Part shown: positions 1 to 5,024 of the stretch, piece by piece
Position numbering within the stretch: position 1 is the stretch's first letter
How the letters are laid out: each line of letters begins with the position of its first letter
Source of the DNA: JALYZC01 sp035997675
GTDB taxonomy: Bacteria > Actinomycetota > Thermoleophilia > Solirubrobacterales > Solirubrobacteraceae
Assembly: GCA_035997675.1 (NCBI GenBank)
Contig: DASYIJ010000091.1
Span: forward strand, 1 to 6,089
Reading direction: 5' to 3'
Length of the DNA: 6,089 nt
Notes under the pieces: generated by a model
Database searches by the model: none
The model's input: only the letters and a program-made list of their open reading frames with translations
What the model was told of the DNA's origin: nothing
Made by a program: the position numbers and the translations under genes

Positions 1-816
1 GTCGGCCTCAACGTGCTCGTCGAAGAACCGCGTGGCGCGGCCGTCGCAGCCGAGGCGCCGCAGCCCGTCGGCGTAGCGGCGGTTGGGGATCGACGAGGTC
101 ATCTCGAACAGCGCAAGGTGGCCGACGATCGCGCCGCGCCAGCGCCGGTGCAGGCCGAGGAGCGACATCAGGTTGACGGTGGCCAGGGTCACGCCCGGGA
201 TGCGGTCGAGGTACGCCCCGTAGGTCCGGTCCAGGCCCAGGGCCTCCATCGCCGCCGCGAAGAGCTCGGCGTGGATCCACTCCGGCCGGCCACCGCCGTA
301 CTCGTCGGCCTGGATCTCAATCAGCGCCGCCTTCGGCGGGCCGTACAGGCGCGGGATCGCCCAGGAGTGCGGATCGGCCTCCTTGAGCTGGTAGGCCGAC
401 CGGTGCACGACGAACTCGCGGACCTGCTCGAGGTCGGCCCGGCGCTGGACGTAGGCGGAGAGCGACGGGCCGTCCTTAGCGGCGATTTCGCGCAGCGCGA
501 GGTCGATGTCGTCGGCGTCCGGGGCCGCATCCGGCGCGGGGACGGCGTCGAGGAGCGCCGATTCGAAGCGCCGCTCCAGCTGTCGGCGCAGGGCGAGCAG
601 CGTCGGCTCCCACTCCCAGGCGTCGTCGACGCCCGCGAGCCCACGGTAGTGCAGCTCGTAGCAGAGGTAGAGCGCCAGCTGGAGGTCCTCGTCGTCGAGC
701 GGATCTGCGACGAGCGGCAGCTCGACCGCCTCGAGCGGATGGACGTCCTCGGTCAGGTCCGCCAGCAGCGCCCGAGTGATCTCGCCCCGAGGGCGCGGCA
801 GACCTGGCATGTTCAT
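1..816 (-). CDS. Haem-oxygenase-like iron-containing redox enzyme (HDO-type), C-terminus outside window
   Basis: 272 codons are open from ATG at 816 to the window edge without a stop, so the 3' end is missing. The protein resembles the 'iron-containing redox enzyme' group of the haem-oxygenase fold (Haem_oxygenas_2 type), a superfamily whose characterised members are non-haem diiron oxidases/oxygenases acting on amino-acid or fatty-acid substrates. Recognisable blocks are CYELHYRG (52-59), EFVVHRSAYQLKEADPH (134-150), EIQADEYGGG (167-176) with H182, FEMTSS (237-242) and FFDEHVEAD (264-272). The Glu/Asp/His residues in these blocks are candidate metal ligands, but I cannot assign them individually. 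No signal peptide or membrane segment is visible, so it is probably cytosolic. ATG 816 is preferred over ATG 810 because GTGGG lies 7 nt upstream of it. It follows the ligase gene by 23 nt on the same strand and is probably co-transcribed. The substrate is unknown. Confidence 0.82.
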   Translation of the reverse strand, partial: MNMPGLPRPRGEITRALLADLTEDVHPLEAVELPLVADPLDDEDLQLALYLCYELHYRGLAGVDDAWEWEPTLLALRRQLERRFESALLDAVPAPDAAPDADDIDLALREIAAKDGPSLSAYVQRRADLEQVREFVVHRSAYQLKEADPHSWAIPRLYGPPKAALIEIQADEYGGGRPEWIHAELFAAAMEALGLDRTYGAYLDRIPGVTLATVNLMSLLGLHRRWRGAIVGHLALFEMTSSIPNRRYADGLRRLGCDGRATRFFDEHVEAD

Positions 817-839
817 TGACGTACCCACGACCGCGCCGC

Positions 840-1970
840 CTACGCCGCCGGCGACTCCTGCACGAAGCTCTCCGCCAGCCATTCGGCCAGGCCCGCCACG
901 CCGCGATCCGCCGCGATGTCGCGCTGGCGCATCGCGCCGTTGACCTCCACCAGGCCGCGTGCTCGTTCGAGCTCGGCCGCGGCACCCAGGTCGGCCGCGC
1001 TCGGCGCCAGCGCGTCGAGCAGCGCGTTGAGCACCTCGCGGGTCGGTCGCCGTTCACCGGTGCGCAGGTCGGCCATGGCCCCCTCGACGCCGTGACGACA
1101 CGCCGACCAGCGGTTCTCCTCGATGCGCCACGTCGGCGCGGGCGCGAGCGACTCACCAGCGTCGTGGCGCGCGCCGAGCCAGGCGACCAGCGCCTGCGCC
1201 ACGGCCGCCACGGCCGCGGCCTCGGCCACCGTCGTCTGTCCGTCGGGCACGCGGAGCTCGAGCGTCCCGAAGGTGGGATGGGGCCGGAGCTCCCACCACC
1301 ACGCGGCGTGGCTCGGAAGCGCGCCGGCGGCCACGCCCCAGCGCAGCGCCTCGGCGTAGTCCTCCCAGCTCTCGATCGCCGGCGGGACTCCCTGGCGCGG
1401 GAGGAGCTCGCCGATCTTGGGGCGCACCGACGCGAGGCCGGCGTCGCGTCCCTCGTAGAAGGGGGCGTTGGCGGCCAACGCGGCCAGCGCGGGCAGATGA
1501 GCGCGCAGCCCGTTGTAGACGGCCAGCGCGCGATCGGCGCTGCCCACCGCGACATGGACCTGCAGGGCGCAGACCAACTGGCGCGCCGCGATCGAGCCGT
1601 ACTCATGACGCGTGTGCGCGTAGCGCGGCGTGTCGTTGAGCTCCCCCAGCGCCGGGCTGAAGGGATGAAACCCCGCGGCGGCGAGGCGCACGCGACCGTC
1701 CACCGCCTTGGCCAGATCCCGGCGCGACTGGAGCAGAGCGGCGACGGCCGCCGGGACGTCGGGCATCGGCCTGGTGAGGATCTCGACCTGGGAGGCGGGA
1801 AACTCCAGCTTGAACCGGGCGTCCCCGCCGAGCCGACCCAGCACCTCCGTCGCCCGCGGGACCAGCCGCAGCGTCTCGGGATCGAGGAGCATCACCTCGT
1901 CCTCGAGGCCGACGGTGTACGCCGCAGCCCCGTCGAAGGCATCCCGGATCGCCTCCGCCGACGGCGGCAC
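840..1970 (-). CDS. YbdK/GCS2-family carboxylate-amine ligase (glutamate-cysteine ligase-like)
   Basis: A 376-residue protein of the glutamate-cysteine ligase type 2 family (GCS2), which makes an amide between a carboxylate (classically the gamma-carboxyl of glutamate) and an amine using ATP. Family hallmarks are YTVGLEDEVMLLDPET (18-33; the usual GxEEE, with E23/E25 as likely Mg-ATP ligands), ALQVHVAVG (135-143, His139), ELRPHPTFGTLELRVPD (227-243) and ENRWSACRHG (285-294). Length matches the roughly 370-residue YbdK-like members. Conservation begins around residue 15, so the start is uncertain. GTG 1970 gives the family length; TTG 1997 adds 9 residues and ATG 2078 adds 36 residues without family character. 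None has a strong ribosome binding site. It is the first gene of a likely two-gene operon with the diiron enzyme and is divergent from the methyltransferase. YbdK-like proteins often have weak or unknown substrate preference, so glutathione-type synthesis should not be assumed. Confidence 0.88.
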   Translation of the reverse strand: MPPSAEAIRDAFDGAAAYTVGLEDEVMLLDPETLRLVPRATEVLGRLGGDARFKLEFPASQVEILTRPMPDVPAAVAALLQSRRDLAKAVDGRVRLAAAGFHPFSPALGELNDTPRYAHTRHEYGSIAARQLVCALQVHVAVGSADRALAVYNGLRAHLPALAALAANAPFYEGRDAGLASVRPKIGELLPRQGVPPAIESWEDYAEALRWGVAAGALPSHAAWWWELRPHPTFGTLELRVPDGQTTVAEAAAVAAVAQALVAWLGARHDAGESLAPAPTWRIEENRWSACRHGVEGAMADLRTGERRPTREVLNALLDALAPSAADLGAAAELERARGLVEVNGAMRQRDIAADRGVAGLAEWLAESFVQESPAA

Positions 1971-2079
1971 CTGACGCGGTGGTGGCTCAGAGCTCAAGAG
2001 TCTTGGGGATCGACGCGCCGCCGGGTGACACAACGGTAGCCCACGTTTTCCCCCACCGGCGCCCGGATACGACGGCATC
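1971..2079. promoter_or_regulatory. Divergent gap between ligase and methyltransferase genes
   Basis: This 109 bp must contain the start signals of the minus-strand ligase operon and the plus-strand methyltransferase gene. I see no convincing -35/-10 pair in either direction. The only clear symmetrical element is CAAGA-G-TCTTG (1995-2005), an 11 bp perfect odd palindrome that could be an operator or chance. If the ligase begins at TTG 1997 or ATG 2078, part of this gap is coding. Confidence 0.3.
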
Positions 2080-2796
2080 GTGAAGCTCGTCACGCTCCCC
2101 GGGGTGTTCCGGCCGTGCAGCGACAGCTGGCTGCTCGCGGACGTCCTGCGGCTGGAGTCCCTCGCCCCGGGCGCCCGCGTGCTCGACCTCTGCTGCGGCA
2201 GCGGCGTCGTCGCCCTGGCGGCCGCCCGCCGGGCGGCGGAGGTGACCGCGGTCGACGTCTCTCGGCGCGCGGTGGTCACGACCCGGCTCAACGCGAGGCT
2301 CAACGGCGTGTCGGTCCGCGCGCGGCGGGGCGATCTGTTCGGGCCGGTGCGCGGAGAGCGCTTCGCACTGATCGTGTCCAATCCGCCCTATCTGCCGAGC
2401 GCGGACGACGGTGCGCCAACGCGGGGCGCCGCGCGTGCCTGGGAGGCCGGACGGCACGGACGGTCGCTGCTCGATCCGATCTGCGCCGGAGCGCATGACC
2501 ATCTCCGCCCCGGGGGGGTGGTCCTGCTCGTCCATTCCTCGGTGTGCGGCGAGCAGGCGACGCTCGGCGCGCTGTCGGAGCACGGCCTGGACGCGCGCGT
2601 CGTCGTACGGCATCGGGGGCCGCTGGGTCCGCGGCTGGCCTCCCGGGCGGTCTGGTTGCGCGATCGCGGACTGCTTCCCGCCGACTCGGACGAGGAGGAG
2701 ATGCTGGTCATCCGGGGCGAGCGCCCCGGCCCGACGCCCGCACCGTCCGACGGGCGGTCGGGCGCGAGGTCCGGCTGCGCCGCAGCATCTCGCTGA
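2080..2796 (+). CDS. HemK2/Mtq2-like class I SAM-dependent methyltransferase
   Basis: A 238-residue Rossmann-fold methyltransferase. SAM motif I is VLDLCCGSGVVAL (34-46), the acidic end of strand 2 is AVDVS (D59), GDLF is at 84-87, and the catalytic NPPY is at 101-104 in IVSNPPYLPS. NPPY is the signature of enzymes that methylate the amide of glutamine (HemK/PrmC on release factors) or exocyclic amines in nucleic acids. There is no PrmC-type N-terminal helical domain: motif I starts by residue 34, as in the short HemK2/Mtq2 group. The actual substrate cannot be read from sequence. The start is GTG 2080 with no strong ribosome binding site; MKLVTLPGVFRP is immediately family-like. The Arg/Gly/Ser/Ala-rich tail after about residue 212 looks non-conserved and lies opposite the 3' part of the zinc-ribbon gene. 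It is divergent from the ligase and diiron-enzyme operon. Confidence 0.86.
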   Translation: MKLVTLPGVFRPCSDSWLLADVLRLESLAPGARVLDLCCGSGVVALAAARRAAEVTAVDVSRRAVVTTRLNARLNGVSVRARRGDLFGPVRGERFALIVSNPPYLPSADDGAPTRGAARAWEAGRHGRSLLDPICAGAHDHLRPGGVVLLVHSSVCGEQATLGALSEHGLDARVVVRHRGPLGPRLASRAVWLRDRGLLPADSDEEEMLVIRGERPGPTPAPSDGRSGARSGCAAASR

Positions 2797-2905
2797 CGAG
2801 GTCGACCGGTGTCATCGGCGCATCGCAGCGGGGACATCCGCGCTCGCGATCGCGGCGGGCCGAGTACACGCGAATCGCGCAGGCCGGACAGCTGAACAGG
2901 TGCAT
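2708..2905 (-). CDS. Small zinc-ribbon protein (65 aa)
   Basis: A 65-residue protein starting MHLFSCPACAIRVYSAR. It has two CxxC knuckles (C6/C9 and C24/C27) 14 residues apart, the pattern of a single zinc ribbon, followed by a basic Arg-rich tail (about 40-65) without predicted structure. ATG 2905 is chosen over an in-frame ATG at 3205. AAGGAGG lies exactly 5 nt upstream, and the 100 residues that the longer start would add are low-complexity and unlike a domain. Its last 89 bp overlap the end of the convergent methyltransferase gene, so the basic tail and the methyltransferase tail are encoded by opposite strands of the same DNA. Its function is unknown; zinc ribbons of this size occur in nucleic-acid-binding or adaptor proteins. 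It was easy to miss because only the shorter start makes sense. Confidence 0.72.
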   Translation of the reverse strand: MHLFSCPACAIRVYSARRDRERGCPRCDAPMTPVDLVSEMLRRSRTSRPTARRTVRASGRGARPG

Positions 2906-2910
2906 GAACC

Positions 2911-2917
2911 CCTCCTT
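2911..2917 (-). promoter_or_regulatory. Ribosome binding site of the zinc-ribbon gene
   Basis: The minus strand reads AAGGAGG followed by the 5 nt spacer GGTTC and then ATG 2905. It is a near-perfect anti-Shine-Dalgarno match and the strongest in the window. It decides the start of the short gene. Confidence 0.8.
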
Positions 2918-3182
2918 GGACGGCGGAACACTCGACGCCTGTCCGTTCGAACACCTGGTTTGGGGGGTCGGCCGTCTAGGACGTGTCTCTACCGCGGCGC
3001 GCTTTGCCGGGGGGCACCGCGCGGATGCGGAGCCTTCGGTTACCCAGGCGCGGCCTGGCTGCGCACAGGCGGTCCGGACGCCGACCCTCCACACCTCGGG
3101 CGCGACAGCGCGCAAACCTGCGTCATTGCCGAGCGGGGACGCAGTCGGCTGATCCCGTGCCGCGGTCTCGGGCCACGTCCCA

Positions 3183-3247
3183 GGGGACGCGAGTCCCCCG
3201 GGCATGACCTCGTTGGAAGCGGGGCTTCCTTCGGCTTTCGGAGCCGA
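3183..3247. other. Cluster of three perfect hairpins
   Basis: Within 65 bp are GGGGAC-GCGA-GTCCCC (3183-3198; 6 bp stem with a GNRA-type tetraloop when read on the plus strand), GGAAGC-GGG-GCTTCC (3215-3229) and TCGGCT-TTCGG-AGCCGA (3231-3247). The upstream CGTCCC (3175-3180) can pair instead with GGGACG at 3184-3189 or at 3136-3141, so alternative folds exist. No T-run follows, so these are not ordinary intrinsic terminators. A leader RNA, a small RNA or chance pairing in GC-rich DNA are all possible. Confidence 0.4.
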
Positions 3248-3330
3248 TAACCGCTTGGACGGAGGCCAATCGTCGGCTGGTCAACCAGCGAAGAGTCGGC
3301 TGCTCGGCGAACCGTCCACCAATCAACGTA

Positions 3331-3353
3331 CTCCTATTCCCGCGGGATTGGAG
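3331..3353. other. Stem-loop upstream of the hydrolase gene
   Basis: CTCCTATTCC and GGGATTGGAG pair around a CGC loop with one mismatch (T3335/T3349) and one G-T wobble (T3338/G3346). The same segment offers a competing pair, CCAATC (3319-3324) with GATTGG (3346-3351). It ends 71 nt before the hydrolase ATG and could be a leader structure or a binding site. No T-tract follows. Confidence 0.35.
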
Positions 3354-3424
3354 ATTCCTTCGCCGAGCCCCTGAGCCCCCGACAAACGTTGCGCTGGGGC
3401 ATGCAATAGGGGCAAGATAGGCGC

Positions 3425-4375
3425 ATGGGCGATCAGGACGGGGCGCACGACGTGGCCGACATCGAGTTCGATGCGGATGGAGCCACGCTGCGGGGGTGGC
3501 TGTACCGCCCGCGGTCGAACGGATCCGACGCCCCGGTGGTCGTCATGGCCCACGGCTACAACTGCCTCAAGGAGTTCTACCTCGACAAGTACGCGGCCTC
3601 GATCGCGAACGCCGGCCACGTCGTACTGGCCTACGACCACCGGAACTTCGGCGACAGTGACGGAGAGCCGCGTCAGGAACTGGACCCCTGGTTGCAGGTG
3701 CGTGACTACCGGAACGCCATCACCTTCGCGCAGACGCTCGACGGCGTCGACAGCGATCGCGTGGGAGTGTGGGGAAGCAGCTACGCCGGCGGTCACGTTT
3801 TGGTGGTGGCCGCGATCGACAGACGGGTGGGCTGTGTCGTCGCCCAGGTGCCGACGATCAGCGGCTGGGAGTCCACGTTGCGCCGGGTGCCGCCGCAGGC
3901 GCAGGCCGCTCAGCGCCGAGCCTTCGACGCCGACCGGCTCGAGCGCTTCTCGGGCAATGCGCCCAAGATGGTGCCGATGGTCGTCGACCCGGACGAGGGC
4001 GGCGCGGCCTCGCACGCGAGCGCGGACGCGTGGGAGTTCTTCACGGGAAAGACCGCGCCGGCGGAGGACCAGTGGCGCTTTCGCAAGTGGCGCAACGAGA
4101 TCACGCTGCGATCGCTCGAGCTCTACTCCGAGTACGAGCCCGGGTCCTTCGTCGAGCGGATCGCGCCGACTCCGCTGCTGATGGTGCTCGGCGACGCCGA
4201 CGCCGTCTGCCCGACCGATCTCGGGCTGGCCGCGTTCAACCGAGCGGGCGAGCCCAAGCGGCTCGAGCTGTACCCCGGCGGTCACTTCTCCGCCTACACC
4301 GACCAGTTCGACCGGGCGGCCGACGCGGCGACCGACTGGTTCGCGCAGCACCTGCACCCAGCCGGCATGGGTTAG
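3425..4375 (+). CDS. Alpha/beta-hydrolase, YcjY/dienelactone-hydrolase-like
   Basis: A 316-residue cytosolic-looking alpha/beta-fold hydrolase without a signal peptide. The N-terminal strand region DGATLRGWLYRP (18-29) is followed by the oxyanion segment VVVMAHGYN (38-46). The nucleophile elbow is VGVWGSSYAGG (113-123) with Ser119; the fifth elbow position is Ala, so GxSxA rather than strict GxSxG. The probable acid is Asp259 in LGDADAVCP, and the catalytic His is H287 in YPGGHFSAY. The cap/insert around 144-245 is rich in charged residues. Esterase, thioesterase or peptidase activity cannot be separated by sequence. The start is ATG 3425, with only a weak AGG (3419-3421 region) upstream; family similarity begins soon after. 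It stands alone on the plus strand, with a hairpin-rich leader region behind it and the convergent marR gene ahead, 72 bp apart. Confidence 0.85.
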   Translation: MGDQDGAHDVADIEFDADGATLRGWLYRPRSNGSDAPVVVMAHGYNCLKEFYLDKYAASIANAGHVVLAYDHRNFGDSDGEPRQELDPWLQVRDYRNAITFAQTLDGVDSDRVGVWGSSYAGGHVLVVAAIDRRVGCVVAQVPTISGWESTLRRVPPQAQAAQRRAFDADRLERFSGNAPKMVPMVVDPDEGGAASHASADAWEFFTGKTAPAEDQWRFRKWRNEITLRSLELYSEYEPGSFVERIAPTPLLMVLGDADAVCPTDLGLAAFNRAGEPKRLELYPGGHFSAYTDQFDRAADAATDWFAQHLHPAGMG

Positions 4376-4413
4376 GGCCGCGACCGCGCGAGGCCTCTGC
4401 CCTGCGTGGGAAA

Positions 4414-4429
4414 CAGGAGCGGACTCCTG
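4414..4429 (-). terminator. Probable terminator between the convergent hydrolase and marR genes
   Basis: Read on the minus strand, CAGGAG-TCCG-CTCCTG forms a perfect 6 bp stem followed by TTTCCC, 19 nt past the marR stop. The T-run is short. On the plus strand the same stem lies 39 nt past the hydrolase stop, without a T-run. GAGGCC (4390-4395) can pair with GGCCTC (4444-4449) to enclose it in a larger stem serving both directions. Confidence 0.5.
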
Positions 4430-4447
4430 CTAGGCGTCCTGTCGGCC

Positions 4448-4957
4448 TCAGCCAAAAGAGCAGTCGAGAATGACCTTGTTCAGAGCGCGCTCGAGGACGG
4501 CGAGCTCCTGATCATCGAGCGGGTCGACGAACAGCTTTGAGATCCCTCGGGCATGGACGGGCGCCGTCTCGGCGAGACGGGCGATGCCCTCCTCGGTGAG
4601 CGCCACGACGACTCCGCGGGCGTCGGTTCTTGCTCTGTCTCGGCGGACGAGCCCCTGATCGGCCAGCCGGGCGACGCGGCGGGTCATGCCCGACCGAGAG
4701 ATGAGCGCCCGTGCCGCAAGCTCGGTGATGCGTAACTCGCCATGGGCATTCGCGAGCTGAGCGAGCACGTCGAAGTCAGCCAGCGCCAGCCCCGTCTCCC
4801 GTTCCAGATCGGTGTCGAGTCGGCGCATGAGCGTCGCGTGGGCCCGTAGTAGCGAGACCCAGGCCTCCAGCCCACGCCGACCCGGCATCTGGTCTTCCAC
4901 GAGCCGGTCGAGGAGCTCTGCGGTATCGGTGGTCTCAGGAAGTATTTGCACGTGCAC
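4448..4957 (-). CDS. MarR-family transcriptional regulator
   Basis: A 169-residue winged-helix regulator. N-terminal dimerisation helices (about 28-58, including WVSLLRAHATLMRRLD) precede the DNA-binding core LADFDVLAQLANAHGELRITELA (from about 59). A recognition helix lies at about 87-101 (SRSGMTRRVARLADQ), and the wing RRDRARTDARGVVVALT (105-121) carries the conserved MarR D-x-R-G signature (DARG, 112-115). The C-terminal helices complete the dimer interface. Cys166 near the end is the only Cys, so a redox sensor of the two-Cys type is unlikely. The start is GTG 4957 or GTG 4951 (2 residues shorter). Both lie inside the TGCACGTGCA palindrome, and AGTAGG just upstream could serve either. It is divergent from the LUD gene, and the operator-like repeats in the shared gap suggest it represses both genes. 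The ligand is unknown, probably a small phenolic or carboxylate if it behaves like other family members. Confidence 0.92.
   Translation of the reverse strand: MHVQILPETTDTAELLDRLVEDQMPGRRGLEAWVSLLRAHATLMRRLDTDLERETGLALADFDVLAQLANAHGELRITELAARALISRSGMTRRVARLADQGLVRRDRARTDARGVVVALTEEGIARLAETAPVHARGISKLFVDPLDDQELAVLERALNKVILDCSFG
4947..4956. promoter_or_regulatory. Putative MarR operator 1, over the marR start codon
   Basis: TGCACGTGCA is a 10 bp perfect palindrome preceded by GTATTT; the 9-mer GTATTTGCA spans 4942-4950. Both candidate marR GTG starts fall in or at the edge of it. Together with the second copy 29 bp away it looks like a repressor site blocking marR transcription elongation or initiation. 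Binding is inferred. Confidence 0.6.
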
Positions 4958-4974
4958 CTACTTTGGTAAGGTAT

Positions 4975-4986
4975 TTGCAACTGCAA
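4975..4986. promoter_or_regulatory. Putative MarR operator 2, in the LUD promoter spacer
   Basis: TTGCA-AC-TGCAA has perfect 5 bp arms and is preceded by GTAT, repeating the 9-mer GTATTTGCA (4971-4979) seen at operator 1. Centre-to-centre spacing to operator 1 is 29 bp. It sits between the predicted -35 and -10 of the LUD gene and just downstream of the predicted marR -10, so one bound dimer could silence both promoters. Confidence 0.62.
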
Positions 4987-4991
4987 CTATA
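4986..4991 (-). promoter_or_regulatory. Predicted -10 element of marR
   Basis: The minus strand reads TATAGT, five of six matches to TATAAT, overlapping the LUD -10 on the other strand. Its start point would lie near 4979, inside operator 2, and the leader would be about 22 nt. No good -35 is present at the expected distance, which may mean activator help or a different sigma factor. Confidence 0.35.
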
Positions 4992-4993
4992 TA

Positions 4994-5007
4994 GGGCCAG
5001 GCGGCCC
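4994..5007 (+). other. Short hairpin at the 5' end of the LUD transcript
   Basis: GGGCC-AGGC-GGCCC is a perfect 5 bp GC stem beginning at about the predicted transcription start and ending 5 nt before the AAGGAG. It might stabilise the message or tune translation; it could equally be chance. Confidence 0.3.
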
Positions 5008-5012
5008 CGGAA

Positions 5013-5018
5013 AAGGAG
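5013..5018 (+). promoter_or_regulatory. Ribosome binding site of the LUD gene
   Basis: AAGGAG with a 6 nt spacer before ATG 5025 is a strong site and fixes the start. Confidence 0.75.
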
Positions 5019-5024
5019 CGCCCC

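Larger units (their letters stand above)
2918..3424. other. 507 bp non-coding region rich in short hairpins
   Basis: No reading frame here has domain character on either strand; those present are Arg/Ala/Pro-rich GC shadows. The stretch should contain the promoters of the zinc-ribbon gene (minus) and the hydrolase (plus). Perfect stems include CCAGGC-GCG-GCCTGG (3044-3058), GCGC-GACA-GCGC (3100-3111), a cluster at 3183-3247, GCTGGT-CA-ACCAGC (3276-3289) and a 10 bp near-perfect stem at 3331-3353. The 8-mer GTCGGCTG occurs at 3144, 3272 and 3295, and GGGGACGC at 3135 and 3183. I recognise no tRNA, tmRNA, SRP RNA, RNase P RNA or known riboswitch core. Confidence 0.6.
4963..4992 (+). promoter_or_regulatory. 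Predicted promoter of the LUD gene
   Basis: TTGGTA (4963-4968) as -35 and CTATAT (4987-4992, or TATATA one base later) as -10 are separated by 18 bp. This is the most A+T-rich segment of the window. Transcription would start near 5000, leaving a leader of about 25 nt. The -35 is a moderate match only. Confidence 0.45.

Noticed and set aside
13..819. A 268-codon plus-strand open frame opposite the diiron-enzyme gene
   Set aside because: The minus strand is open throughout and shows conserved HDO-family blocks; the plus-strand product is low-complexity.
816..2039. A 407-codon plus-strand open frame opposite the ligase gene
   Set aside because: Its product is Arg/His/Gly/Leu-rich without motifs, while the minus strand encodes clear GCS2 motifs.
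2018..2045. tRNA-like look of GGGTGACACAACGGTAGC
   Set aside because: No acceptor stem, anticodon arm or T-arm can be built around it.
1971..2381. Longer N-terminus for the ligase, up to 137 extra residues
   Set aside because: It would lie antisense to the methyltransferase SAM domain and adds sequence unlike the family. The ATG 2078 option adds 36 unconserved residues.
2941..2960. GTTCGAAC resembling a tRNA T-loop
   Set aside because: It is only an 8 bp palindrome; the flanks do not pair as a T-arm and no other tRNA parts are nearby.
2906..3205. Longer N-terminus for the zinc-ribbon protein from ATG 3205
   Set aside because: The added 100 residues are low-complexity, and a near-perfect ribosome binding site marks ATG 2905.
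2411..3250. A 279-codon plus-strand frame spanning the methyltransferase end and the gene-free region
   Set aside because: It is out of frame with the methyltransferase and Arg/Gly-rich, and has no domain after 2796.
2950..3400. Possible tmRNA, RNase P RNA, SRP RNA or cobalamin riboswitch
   Set aside because: Conserved cores that I know for these were looked for on both strands and not found.
3323..4357. A 344-codon minus-strand open frame opposite the hydrolase
   Set aside because: It is a mirror of the hydrolase codons, with no recognisable domain and no ribosome binding site.
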